Assembly: GCA_947495035.1 (NCBI GenBank)
Contig: CANLXI010000030.1
Coordinates: forward strand, 21,893-85,892
Origin: an uncultured Granulosicoccus sp.
GTDB taxonomy: Bacteria; Pseudomonadota; Gammaproteobacteria; Granulosicoccales; Granulosicoccaceae
Reading direction: 5' to 3'
DNA: 64,000 nt
The notes beneath the pieces were generated by a model. That model was not told where the DNA came from, ran no database searches, and saw only the letters and a list, made by a program, of their open reading frames with translations. The translations under genes and the position numbers were made by a program. Below, in pieces: positions 16,849-25,944 of the stretch (position 1 is the stretch's first letter; every line of letters starts with the position of its first letter).

Positions 16849-19800
16849 AGTGTACGAGCTACCTCGGTACGCTCGAACACCTCGATCAGGTCACCCGGTC
16901 GGACGTCGGTGTAGTTCTTCACACCGATACCACATTCGGTACCCATACGCACTTCCTTGACGTCATCCTTGAAGCGACGCAGAGATTCCAGCTCGCCTTC
17001 GAAGATCACGACATTGTCGCGCAGAACCCGGATGGGTTCGTCCTTGCGCACAACCCCGTCAACCACCATGCAACCGGCAATCTGACCGAACTTGGGCGAG
17101 GTGAATACCTCTCCGACTTCCGCGTTGCCGATGATGCGTTCGCGAACTTCCGGCGCCAGCAGACCACCGGCCAGCTGCTTGGCCAGATCGATCAGCTCGT
17201 AGATCACGCTGTAATAGCGCAGATCGGTTTCCTGCTCCTGCACGATTCGACGGGCCGCACCATCGGCGCGTACGTTGAATCCGACCAGAATGGCATTGGA
17301 GGCAGAAGCCAGATTTGCATCGGACTCGTTGATGCCACCGACGCCACCACCCACGACTCTGACTTCGACTTCGTCGGTGCTGAGCTTCTCGAGTGCGTCC
17401 CGAATGGCTTCGAAACTCCCCTTCACATCGGCCTTGACGACAAAATTGACGACCGGCACGGTGCCCTTGATCTGCGAGAACACATCTTCCATTCGAGCGG
17501 GTCGACGTTCGGCCAGTCGAGCATCACGCTGCTTGCCATGGCGCAACTCGGCCAGTTCCCGTGCGCTCTTCTCGTCGGCTGCCACCAGCATTTCGTCACC
17601 GGCATTCGGCGTGGCTGACAGACCAAGCACCTGTACGGGCGTCGATGGACCGGCTTCTTCAACAGCCTGACCGTTTTCGTCGAACATGGCGCGAACACGA
17701 CCAGTCACCTGGCCGCAGATGAAGCTGTCACCACGCTTGAGCGTACCTTCCTGTACCAGGATCGTGGCAACAGGCCCCTTGCCCTTGTCCAATGAGGCTT
17801 CGATGACCGTACCCGCAGCATTGCCCTCGGGTACCGCTTCCAGTTCGAGCACTTCTGCCTGCAGAATCAGCGCTTCCAGCAGAGTGTCCACACCTTGACC
17901 GGTCAGTGCCGAGATAGGTACGAACTGCGTATCGCCGCCCCATTCCTCGGAAATGACGTCGTGCTGTGCCAGTTCATTGCGCACACGCTCCGGATCAACA
18001 CCTTCCTTGTCCATCTTGTTGATGGCGATGATCAACGGCACATTTGCCGCTCGCGCATGTTGAATACCTTCCACCGTCTGCGGCATGACGCCATCGTCGG
18101 CAGCCACCACCAGCACCACGATATCCGTAGCCTGAGCACCACGTGCCCGCATCGAGGTAAACGCGGCGTGACCCGGAGTGTCGAGGAAGGTGATGTCACC
18201 GTTCTCGGTATGAGTCTGGTAGGCACCAATGTGCTGCGTGATTCCACCGGCTTCGCCAGAGGCAACCCGTGCACGTCGGATGTAATCGAGCAGCGAAGTC
18301 TTGCCGTGATCGACATGACCCATGATCGTGACAACCGGCGGTCTCGGCACGGCATCGCCGTCGCGCTCACCGGCAACCAGTGCTGCCAGAGCTGCTTCAA
18401 CGTCATCCGCACTCATCGGATTGGCTTTGTGACCCATCTCCTCGACCACCAGAATGGCCGTATCCTGATCCAGAAGCTGGTTGATGGTGGCCATGACGCC
18501 CATGGTCATCATCGCCTTGATGACCTCGGCAGCCTTGACGGCCATCTTGTTGGCCAGCTCGGCAACCGTGATGGTTTCAGGCACATCGACGTCACGCACG
18601 ACAGGTGTCGTCGGCCGCTCGAAGGCATGCTTGGCCTCGAAGTTACTGGGCAGAGCTCGACGCCCACCCTTGCCACCCTTGCGGCGACCGGATTTTCCCT
18701 TGGCAACATGCAGCTGGTTGCGGCCATAACGCGTATCGCCACCACCGCTGCTCTTGCCACGGCCCTTGCCTTTCGGCTTGTCTGCGCCACGTGCATTGCC
18801 ACGATCATTGCTGCTGGCGGCCTGCTGGGCTTCCATCGCGGCACGGCGCTGCAACTCGGCAGCCACACGTTCCTGCTCCTTGCGCTCACGTTCACGCTTG
18901 GAGTTTTCGTCCGCTTCCTGACGCCGTGCCGCCGCTGCCTGCTTTTCAGCCATGCGCTCTGCAGCAGCTCGCGCAGCCGTCTCGGCTTCAAGGCGCTTGG
19001 CGGCCTCGCGTGCCTTGCGCGCCTTGTCTGCCGGAGAAAGCTGCTCTTCGGGCACCTTGGCAGATGGCGCTGATTCCGAGCCTTCCGCCTGTGCTGCTGC
19101 GGCTACTGCCGCTGCCGCCTGAGCTTCTGCCTGGCGGACGGCCTCGGCAGCTGCATCGGCAGCTGCATCGGCAGCCGACAATTTCGGCTTGCTCGCAGCC
19201 TCACTGGCCTGACTCGCCGCCTTGGCAGCCTGCGCAGCAACCTGCGCTGCCACCTGCTCGGCAGCTGCAGCCGCATCCGCTGCACTATCGCCAGCAGCTG
19301 CCGGCTTGTCCGCTTCGACCGCCGGCTCTTCTGCCGCAGCAGCAGTATCATCTGCCGCCGGTTCGGCTTCAGCCGGTGCCTCAGGGGCCTCGGCGTCGCC
19401 AGCATCACTCACGGCAACTGCATCTGCATCATTCCGTGCTGCTGATTCGATCTCGGCTGCCGGTGTGTCCACAGCCGGCGCATCGCTCTCGTTGACCGAC
19501 TCATTCACAGGAGATTCGATGACTTCGTCAGCGCTTGGCTTGCTCACAGTCTCATCAGCCGATTCTTCACCGCCCGGCCGCACGTAGGTCCGACGAGCAC
19601 GCACCTCGACGTTGACCTTCTTGCGACCCGAAGGATCGGTCTTCAACTCACTGACGCGCTTGCGCTTGAGCGTGATTCTCTTGCTCGCGCCGCCACCTGC
19701 CGAACTCCCGCGAGATTCACGCAGATGAGTCAGCAGGGTCAGCTTCTCCGAATCGGAGATCATGTCGTTTTCGCCCGTCTTGGCGATACCCGCATCACCG

Positions 19801-19871
19801 AGCTGCACCAGCAGCTTGTCCACTGGCGTACCAACGACTTGCGCGAGCTGTTTTACTGTAACTTCAGCCAT
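16845..19871 (-). CDS. infB: Translation initiation factor IF-2
   Basis: GTPase that delivers initiator tRNA to the 30S subunit, 1008 residues. N-terminal IF2_N-like helices span 1-50. A long Ala/Glu-rich, charged and probably disordered linker runs from about 100 to 350, then a second IF2_N (about 425-480). G1 is GHVDHGKT (518-525), G3 DTPGH (about 565-569), with NKMD beyond, followed by domains II-IV. E. coli IF-2 is 890 residues; the excess is in the Ala-rich linker. Third gene of the operon. Confidence 0.97.
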   Translation of the reverse strand: MAEVTVKQLAQVVGTPVDKLLVQLGDAGIAKTGENDMISDSEKLTLLTHLRESRGSSAGGGASKRITLKRKRVSELKTDPSGRKKVNVEVRARRTYVRPGGEESADETVSKPSADEVIESPVNESVNESDAPAVDTPAAEIESAARNDADAVAVSDAGDAEAPEAPAEAEPAADDTAAAAEEPAVEADKPAAAGDSAADAAAAAEQVAAQVAAQAAKAASQASEAASKPKLSAADAAADAAAEAVRQAEAQAAAAVAAAAQAEGSESAPSAKVPEEQLSPADKARKAREAAKRLEAETAARAAAERMAEKQAAAARRQEADENSKRERERKEQERVAAELQRRAAMEAQQAASSNDRGNARGADKPKGKGRGKSSGGGDTRYGRNQLHVAKGKSGRRKGGKGGRRALPSNFEAKHAFERPTTPVVRDVDVPETITVAELANKMAVKAAEVIKAMMTMGVMATINQLLDQDTAILVVEEMGHKANPMSADDVEAALAALVAGERDGDAVPRPPVVTIMGHVDHGKTSLLDYIRRARVASGEAGGITQHIGAYQTHTENGDITFLDTPGHAAFTSMRARGAQATDIVVLVVAADDGVMPQTVEGIQHARAANVPLIIAINKMDKEGVDPERVRNELAQHDVISEEWGGDTQFVPISALTGQGVDTLLEALILQAEVLELEAVPEGNAAGTVIEASLDKGKGPVATILVQEGTLKRGDSFICGQVTGRVRAMFDENGQAVEEAGPSTPVQVLGLSATPNAGDEMLVAADEKSARELAELRHGKQRDARLAERRPARMEDVFSQIKGTVPVVNFVVKADVKGSFEAIRDALEKLSTDEVEVRVVGGGVGGINESDANLASASNAILVGFNVRADGAARRIVQEQETDLRYYSVIYELIDLAKQLAGGLLAPEVRERIIGNAEVGEVFTSPKFGQIAGCMVVDGVVRKDEPIRVLRDNVVIFEGELESLRRFKDDVKEVRMGTECGIGVKNYTDVRPGDLIEVFERTEVARTL

Positions 19872-19916
19872 AGCTTCTCTTGTATGTTCCCCGTACGACC
19901 GGTTGCCCGGGAGGTA

Positions 19917-21443
19917 CTACTTGCCTGCTTCTGCCGCTGCCTGTTCTTCTGCCTCGGCATCGGCAAACCAGCTCTCACGTGCTTTCATGATCAGGGTGCC
20001 GGCAAGCTCTTCATCCATTCCCTGCACAACCATCAGGTCGTCGACCGACTGATCGGCCAGATCATCAATTGTCAAAATCTCATGAGCGGCCATTTCCAGG
20101 GCCAGCTCTTCGTTCATGCCTTCCATCGCGACCAGCTCGGCTGATGGCGTATTGCCACCCAGCTTTTCTTCCGTCGCGATCGCCTTGGTCAGCAGTGCAT
20201 CCTGAGCGCGGCTTCGCAATTCGTCAACGATCTCTTCCTCGAACTCGTCGATATCGAGAAGCTCTTCTCGTGGTACGTAGGCCACTTCCTCTACGGTCGT
20301 GAACCCTTCCTGTACCAGTATCAGCGCCACTTCCTCATCGACATCCAGCTGATCGACGAACACCTGCAGTGTCGCCTTGGATTCTTCTTCGCTCTTTTCC
20401 TCGGCTGCCGACTCGTCCATGACATTCAGCGTCCAGCCGGTGAGCTCCGAGGCCAGGCGGACATTCTGCCCGCCACGACCGATGGCCAGCGACAGTTTGT
20501 CACTTTCCACGGCAATGTCCATGCTGCCCTTGTCTTCGTCCACCACGATACCCTTGACTTCGGCTGGCGCCATGGCGTTGATCACGAACTGGGCCGGATT
20601 CTCGTTATGGAGAATGATATCGATCCGTTCTCCTGCCAGTTCGTTGGATACCGTCTGTACCCGTGAACCACGCATACCGACGCAGGCACCCACCGGGTCC
20701 AGCCGCGGATCGAGTGATGACACGGCAATCTTGGCGCGTGCACTGGGGTCGCGAGCCGCACCGTTGATGACGATGACGCCCTGGCCGACTTCCGGTACTT
20801 CCAGCTTGAACAGTTCGATCAGGAATTCCGGCGCTGTGCGCGTGACAAACAACTGTGGACCACGAGGCTCGCTGCGCACCTCACGAAGATAACCTCGCAG
20901 ACGATCACCCGGACGAACGGCTTCTCGTGGAATCATGTCCTCACGGGATATATAGGCTTCGGCGTTACTTCCCAAGTCCAGATAGACACCACCGCGCTCG
21001 AGGCGCTTGACGATACCCATGACCAGTTCGCCGACACGGCTGCGATAGGCATCCACCACGCGCTCGCGCTCTGCCTCGCGCACCTTCTGCACAATGACCT
21101 GCTTGGCTGTCTGGGCAGCGATACGGCCGAAGTCGACCGACTCGATTTCCTCTTCGACAAAACCGCCGATTTCCAATTCGGGCGCATCATATTGCGCCGC
21201 AGACAAGGTGATTTGCCGCAGAGGAAACTCCATCTCTGCATCGTCGGCGACAACCTCCCAGCAACGATAGGTCTTGTAGTCACCGGTGGCCCGGTCTATG
21301 GCAACACGCACTTCGATATCACCGCCATGACGCTTGCGGGTAGCCGATGCCAGCGCTGCTTCGAGCGCCTCGAAAATGATGCCTTCATCAACGCCTTTCT
21401 CATTGGAAACGGCGTCAACAACGAGCAGGATATCTTTACTCAT
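19917..21443 (-). CDS. nusA: Transcription termination/antitermination factor NusA
   Basis: RNA polymerase-associated elongation factor, 508 residues, near the 495 of E. coli. Domains in order: N-terminal RNAP-binding domain (1-130), S1 (about 135-200, VMGIVKRLERGGVYLDLG), two KH domains (about 230-345, including DPVGACVGMRGSRVQTV and AIGRGGQNVRLASELTGW), then two acidic C-terminal repeats (about 365-500). Second gene after rimP. NusA may act on the terminator in the leader of its own operon. Confidence 0.97.
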   Translation of the reverse strand: MSKDILLVVDAVSNEKGVDEGIIFEALEAALASATRKRHGGDIEVRVAIDRATGDYKTYRCWEVVADDAEMEFPLRQITLSAAQYDAPELEIGGFVEEEIESVDFGRIAAQTAKQVIVQKVREAERERVVDAYRSRVGELVMGIVKRLERGGVYLDLGSNAEAYISREDMIPREAVRPGDRLRGYLREVRSEPRGPQLFVTRTAPEFLIELFKLEVPEVGQGVIVINGAARDPSARAKIAVSSLDPRLDPVGACVGMRGSRVQTVSNELAGERIDIILHNENPAQFVINAMAPAEVKGIVVDEDKGSMDIAVESDKLSLAIGRGGQNVRLASELTGWTLNVMDESAAEEKSEEESKATLQVFVDQLDVDEEVALILVQEGFTTVEEVAYVPREELLDIDEFEEEIVDELRSRAQDALLTKAIATEEKLGGNTPSAELVAMEGMNEELALEMAAHEILTIDDLADQSVDDLMVVQGMDEELAGTLIMKARESWFADAEAEEQAAAEAGK

Positions 21444-21536
21444 CTCAACTGAGCCTCAATACGGAAGAACACACAGATGCGCTCCTGATTAACGTTCGTG
21501 CCAGCTTTTGGAAAGCCCTGTTCACAGCCGGACTCA

Positions 21537-21995
21537 TCATGTCAAACGCCCGATGATGTGAGCCTGCTCGACATCGGAGATGGTGAGATCATAGTCGATG
21601 CCATCGACTTCGACCGTTGCCACACCCTCCTGAACAGCTACCAGCGCCCCCTTGAAGTTGCGTCTACCACCGACGCCATCGGACAGCCGCACCTTGACGG
21701 TCTCACCGATCTGCGCAGCGAAATGCGCCTCGGTGAACAATGGACGATCGATTCCGGGGGAAGAAACTTCCAGTAGATAGGCACTCTTGATGGTATCTTC
21801 AACATCCAGAACCGCATTCAGCTGACGGCTGACCGCCGCACAGTCTTCCATGACAATGCCTTCTGGCTTGTCGATGTAGACACGCAAGGTCACACCATTT
21901 TCCGCCTGCCCGAATTCAGCGCCCACAAGCTCGTACCCGAGCCCGGTAACGACCGGTTCGACCACTTCAACTACTTGTGTACTGGCTCGTTGCAT
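21537..21995 (-). CDS. rimP: Ribosome maturation factor RimP
   Basis: 30S assembly factor of 152 residues. Diagnostic segments are GYELVGAEF at the N-terminus, DCAAVSRQLNAVLDVED, the block LEVSSPGIDRPLFTEAHF (about residues 80-97), and a C-terminal SH3-like domain. First gene of the rimP-nusA-infB-rbfA-truB-rpsO-pnp operon. The ATG at 21995 has a close AGG. Confidence 0.95.
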   Translation of the reverse strand: MQRASTQVVEVVEPVVTGLGYELVGAEFGQAENGVTLRVYIDKPEGIVMEDCAAVSRQLNAVLDVEDTIKSAYLLEVSSPGIDRPLFTEAHFAAQIGETVKVRLSDGVGGRRNFKGALVAVQEGVATVEVDGIDYDLTISDVEQAHIIGRLT

Positions 21996-22034
21996 GCCTG
22001 AAGATTCCGCCTGAACTGTGAATACTGACCAATG

Positions 22035-22056
22035 AAAAAGGCTCCCTGGGGAGCCT
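22035..22056 (-). terminator. Intrinsic terminator in the rimP leader (candidate attenuator)
   Basis: On the minus strand AGGCTCCC pairs perfectly with GGGAGCCT around a two-base loop, followed by TTTTT. It ends 39 bases before the rimP ATG and lies downstream of the candidate rimP promoter, so it may be a conditional attenuator. It would also stop read-through from the leucine operon. E. coli has NusA-responsive terminators at the same place. Confidence 0.7.
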
Positions 22057-22083
22057 CTATGTAAACCTGTTAGATGACTGACT

Positions 22084-22106
22084 CGGCAGGCAAACAGCCC
22101 CTGCCG
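22084..22106 (-). promoter_or_regulatory. Upstream hairpin in the rimP leader
   Basis: CGGCAGG and CCTGCCG form a perfect seven-pair stem with a nine-base loop, 28 bases upstream of the terminator stem on the transcript. It may be a pause hairpin or part of alternative folding. I see no exact antiterminator pairing between it and the terminator. Confidence 0.4.
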
Positions 22107-22177
22107 GCTTGAGTAACGCTACTAGTGGTCAATGCCGAGGCATTCACGCAGGGAGTTCGTTACCAGCAATTGTCGGA

Positions 22178-22198
22178 ATCATACCATCACAGCGTGAT
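22178..22198 (-). promoter_or_regulatory. Candidate rimP operon promoter with small palindrome
   Basis: On the minus strand TGGTATGAT (22178-22186) is an extended -10. Immediately upstream is the palindrome ATCAC-gct-GTGAT (22186-22198), which sits in the spacer where a repressor could bind. The -35 is weak. The leader would be about 180 bases. The 328-base gap 21996-22323 otherwise shows no gene; I looked for the initiator tRNA found here in enterobacteria and did not find it. Confidence 0.45.
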
Positions 22199-22323
22199 CA
22201 TCGCCACTGTTCTGCCAAGACTCCTCACTCCGCCAGTGCTGCAAGGGTGATGCCTGACCGGCCATGCGCCAGCCTGCGCAACACCCTGCGACCAATGACG
22301 GTTTGTCGACTACCCGTCTGGTG

Positions 22324-24333
22324 TCATGTTCCGGTACTCTCCTCCTCGGCGACCAGTCGCAACAGCTCCTGCCCTTGCGCAATCTGGTCCTCGGCACGAA
22401 CCGCAATCGACTCGATCACGCCGTCGCGTTCGCAGGCCAGTTCCTGCTCCATCTTCATGGCCTCCACCACAATCAATGACTGTCCGGCAAGTACGCGATC
22501 ACCTGCCGAACAATTGACGGCCACTACCCGTCCCGGCATGGGCGAGACAATCGCATCACTGGCCGGGCCCACCGCTGCATCTGCACCTGCCTGCGGTATC
22601 CGGAATTCAGCCGATGTGCCTCCCAGCTGCAGCGACAGGCGATCTGTCACGCGCCAGGCATGCACACAGACGCTTCGGCCATCCACACTCACGCGATCGG
22701 GACTGAGCGCCTGTACGCAAATTCCGCTGGAGGGAAATTCTTCCAGATTCGGAAATCGAACCTGCCAGCCAGCGGAATGCCCCTGTGACGGCAGTGCCTG
22801 CAATTCGGCTGTTTGCAGGCTCTCATCGAGCAGTAGCCGAATGCGCCGCCGCGCCCCACCCCACAACTGCCAGGGCCCCAGTCGCTGCGCGACACTGTCG
22901 GCGTCCTCTGTCAGGCCGATCCATGGCACGGCCATCTCGACGGCAGCCACTGCCAATGCGTGCATCTGTCCTTCGCTGTGCAACAACGCATCAAGCTCGG
23001 TGTCGATGAAAGATGTGTCGAAGCGACCGCTGCGCACCTGCTCGTGACTGACCAGCTTCCACAGGAATTCGCGGTTGGTGATGGTACCGAGTACCACCGT
23101 GTCCGCCAGCTGTTGTGCCAGCTGCCCGAAGGCTGCTTGCCGATCAGCAGCGTGGCTGATCAGTTTTGCCAGCAAGGGGTCGTAATAAGGCAGAACCGAA
23201 TCGCCTTCCTCGACACCACTGTCCACCCTGCCGGTTTCCGCCGGACGAAACCGGTGCAAGGTACCCGTCGCCGGCAGGAAGCCACTGGCCGGGTTCTCTG
23301 CATACAGACGAGCCTCGACGCTGTGTCCGCTGATCTGCAGCTCCGACTGAGTCATCGGCAAGAGCTCTCCTGCGGCCACTCTCAGCTGCCATTCAACAAG
23401 GTCGACCCCCGTGATGGCCTCGGTAACCGGATGCTCCACCTGCAGGCGCGTGTTCATTTCCATGAACCAGAAACCGTCGGTCTGCAAACCTTGACTGCCA
23501 TCGACTATGAACTCGATGGTGCCGGCTCCGCGATAGTCGATGGCACGCGCCGCCCGCACGGCCGCATCGGTCATGGCCGATCTGACCTCTTCGGTCATCC
23601 CCGGCGCCGGTGCCTCTTCAATGACTTTCTGGTGACGCCTCTGCAGGGAACAGTCCCGCTCGAACAGATGCACGACATTCCCGTGCGAATCACCAAACAC
23701 CTGCACCTCGATATGCCTGGGTGCGGCCACATATTTTTCGATGAGCACATGGGCATCACCGAAGCTGGCAGTGGATTCACGCTGTGCTGCAGCCAGGGCG
23801 GCATCGAATTCCTCGGCAGAATCCACTCGCCGCATGCCCTTGCCACCGCCACCGGCTCGCGCCTTGATCAATACCGGATAGCCGATTGCCAGCGCCTCGC
23901 GACGCAGCAAATCGGGCTCCTGCGATTCTCCGTGATAACCGGGTACCACCGGCACACCCGCCTCCTGCATCAGCCGCTTGGCGGCATCCTTCAAGCCCAT
24001 CGCCCGCATGGCCTGACTGTCAGGGCCCACGAACACGATACCCGCTGTCTCACAGGCATCCACGAAACGGGGGTTCTCCGACAGGAAACCATAACCGGGG
24101 TGAATGGCATCGGCTCCGGTTGCGCGCGCCGCCTCGATGATACGATCGATGTCCAGATAGCTGCTGGCCGCCGCGGCCTCGCCGATGCAGACAGCAGTAT
24201 CGGCCTGCAGTACATGCCGGGCATTGACGTCGACATCCGAATACACCGCAATGGTGCGCAAGCCGCAGCGTCTGGCAGTACGAATGATGCGACAGGCGAT
24301 TTCGCCCCTGTTGGCGATGAGTAGAGATTGCAT
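22324..24333 (-). CDS. liuD: Methylcrotonyl-CoA carboxylase, biotin-carrying alpha subunit
   Basis: ATP-dependent biotin carboxylase fused to a biotin carrier, 669 residues. The biotin carboxylase core begins LLIANRGEIACRIIRTARRC, with ARAGGGGKGMRRV (ATP-grasp glycine loop, about 160-172) and FMEMNTRLQVEHPVTE (about 285-300). The C-terminal carrier domain has VVEAMKME with biotinylated Lys627. Adjacent genes for the beta subunit and isovaleryl-CoA dehydrogenase point to 3-methylcrotonyl-CoA (leucine route) rather than propionyl- or geranyl-CoA. Starts 6 bases after the beta-subunit stop and is last in the operon. Confidence 0.88.
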   Translation of the reverse strand: MQSLLIANRGEIACRIIRTARRCGLRTIAVYSDVDVNARHVLQADTAVCIGEAAAASSYLDIDRIIEAARATGADAIHPGYGFLSENPRFVDACETAGIVFVGPDSQAMRAMGLKDAAKRLMQEAGVPVVPGYHGESQEPDLLRREALAIGYPVLIKARAGGGGKGMRRVDSAEEFDAALAAAQRESTASFGDAHVLIEKYVAAPRHIEVQVFGDSHGNVVHLFERDCSLQRRHQKVIEEAPAPGMTEEVRSAMTDAAVRAARAIDYRGAGTIEFIVDGSQGLQTDGFWFMEMNTRLQVEHPVTEAITGVDLVEWQLRVAAGELLPMTQSELQISGHSVEARLYAENPASGFLPATGTLHRFRPAETGRVDSGVEEGDSVLPYYDPLLAKLISHAADRQAAFGQLAQQLADTVVLGTITNREFLWKLVSHEQVRSGRFDTSFIDTELDALLHSEGQMHALAVAAVEMAVPWIGLTEDADSVAQRLGPWQLWGGARRRIRLLLDESLQTAELQALPSQGHSAGWQVRFPNLEEFPSSGICVQALSPDRVSVDGRSVCVHAWRVTDRLSLQLGGTSAEFRIPQAGADAAVGPASDAIVSPMPGRVVAVNCSAGDRVLAGQSLIVVEAMKMEQELACERDGVIESIAVRAEDQIAQGQELLRLVAEEESTGT

Positions 24334-24339
24334 GACAGT

Positions 24340-25944
24340 CTACATCCTGAATACGCCGAAGCGCGTTTCGGGTATGGGAGCATTGAGACTGATGGACAGG
24401 CTCAAACCCAGTACATCGCGGGTATCGCGTGGATCGATGACACCATCGTCCCACAATCGGGAAGAGGCATAGAGTGGCCGGGACTGTGCGTCGAACTGCT
24501 CGACGAACGGTCGCCGGAACGCTTCTCGCTCGGCCTCGCCGAAGGGTTGACCCTGTCTGACGATACCGGCTTCACGCACACTGGCCAGCACGTCCGCCGC
24601 CTGTTCACCGCCCATGACACTGATGCGGGCGTTTGGCCACATCCACAGGAATCGCGGGTCGTAGGCACGACCACACATCCCGTAGTTACCGGCGCCATAG
24701 GACCCCCCGATGATGACCGTCATCTTGGGCACCGCAGCGTTGCTCACCGCCATGACCAGCTTGGCACCATCCTTGGCGATCCCGCCGGCCTCGGCAGCCT
24801 GACCGACCATGAAGCCGGTGATATTCTGCAGAAAGATCAACGGAATCCTGCGCTGGCAACACAGCTCGACAAAATGCGCCCCCTTCAGTGCACTGTCAGA
24901 GAACAGCACGCCGTTGTTGGCCAGAATACCGACGGGCATGCCGTGCAGATGGGCAAAGCCCGTCACCAGGGAACTGCCGTAGCGTGGTTTGAAGGCATCG
25001 AACTCCGACCCATCAACCAGTCGGGCAATCACCTCATGTACACCGAAGGCCTTGCGTGAATCGACCGGCACAATGCCCAGCAATTCCTGCTTGTCATAGA
25101 CGGGCTCCATGACGGGCCTCAGCCGCACGGTTGTCGGCTTGAGCTGATTCAGTGAGGCAATGCAGTCACGAGCCAGTTGCAGCGCGTGATGGTCATCATC
25201 GGCCAGGTGATCCGCAACCCCGGACAGGCGTGTGTGTGTATCACCGCCACCGAGTTCCTCGGCACTGACCACCTCTCCAGTGGCCGCCTTGACCAGCGGT
25301 GGACCGGCCAGAAAGATGGTGCCCTGCTCACGCACGATGATGGTCTGATCCGACATCGCAGGCACATAGGCACCACCGGCCGTACAGGAGCCCATCACCA
25401 CGGCAATCTGTGCAATACCCTTGGCCGACATGGATGCCTGGTTGAAGAAGATACGGCCGAAATGTTCCCTGTCGGGAAACACCTCATCCTGATTGGGAAG
25501 ATTGGCACCGCCACTGTCCACCAGATAGATGCAGGGCAAGTGGTTCTGCTCGGCAATTGCCTGAGCCCGCAGATGCTTCTTCACGGTCAAGGGGTAATAG
25601 GTTCCCCCCTTCACGGTTGCATCATTGCAGATGATCATGCAATCCTGCCCACAGACAGGTGCCACCCCTGCAATGACACCGGCGCTGGGTACTTCATCAT
25701 CATAATGCCCAATGGCGGCAAACAGACCGATTTCCAGAAAGGCCGACCCCGGGTCGATCAGAGCGGCGATGCGATCTCTGGGCAGCAACTTGCCGCGGGC
25801 GACATGGCGTTCGCGGGCACGCTCGTTACCTCCCAGGCTGACTCTGCTGGCCAGCGCATCGATGTCGGCAACCGCTTGCAGCAGGCCCTCCCGGTTCTGC
25901 CGATAGTCGTCACTGTGAACATCCAGTCGGGATTCGAGTTTCAC
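24340..25944 (-). CDS. liuB: Methylcrotonyl-CoA carboxylase, carboxyltransferase beta subunit
   Basis: Transfers CO2 from carboxybiotin to 3-methylcrotonyl-CoA; 534 residues, the usual length. Carboxyltransferase halves are clear, with YLVDSGGANLPNQDEVFPD and MGSCTAGGAYVPAMSDQ (N-half) and FLQNITGFMVGQ, GGSYGAGNYGMCGRAYDPRF (C-half, about 400-440). The GTG start overlaps the dehydrogenase stop as GTGA, so expression is coupled. Sequence alone could fit geranyl-CoA carboxylase; the dehydrogenase neighbour favours leucine breakdown. Confidence 0.88.
   Translation of the reverse strand: MKLESRLDVHSDDYRQNREGLLQAVADIDALASRVSLGGNERARERHVARGKLLPRDRIAALIDPGSAFLEIGLFAAIGHYDDEVPSAGVIAGVAPVCGQDCMIICNDATVKGGTYYPLTVKKHLRAQAIAEQNHLPCIYLVDSGGANLPNQDEVFPDREHFGRIFFNQASMSAKGIAQIAVVMGSCTAGGAYVPAMSDQTIIVREQGTIFLAGPPLVKAATGEVVSAEELGGGDTHTRLSGVADHLADDDHHALQLARDCIASLNQLKPTTVRLRPVMEPVYDKQELLGIVPVDSRKAFGVHEVIARLVDGSEFDAFKPRYGSSLVTGFAHLHGMPVGILANNGVLFSDSALKGAHFVELCCQRRIPLIFLQNITGFMVGQAAEAGGIAKDGAKLVMAVSNAAVPKMTVIIGGSYGAGNYGMCGRAYDPRFLWMWPNARISVMGGEQAADVLASVREAGIVRQGQPFGEAEREAFRRPFVEQFDAQSRPLYASSRLWDDGVIDPRDTRDVLGLSLSISLNAPIPETRFGVFRM

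Noticed and set aside
17895..19073. 392-codon plus-strand open frame opposite infB
   Set aside because: It lies wholly antisense to IF-2, whose motifs and length are certain. Its protein is His/Cys-rich, low in recognisable pattern and typical of GC-rich antisense shadows.
21996..22323. Initiator tRNA gene (metY) upstream of rimP
   Set aside because: I read both strands for a cloverleaf and tRNA-fMet sequence and found only a promoter, a hairpin and a terminator.
22960..24324. 454-codon plus-strand open frame opposite the biotin carboxylase gene
   Set aside because: Antisense to a certain gene; the His/Gln-rich product resembles no family.
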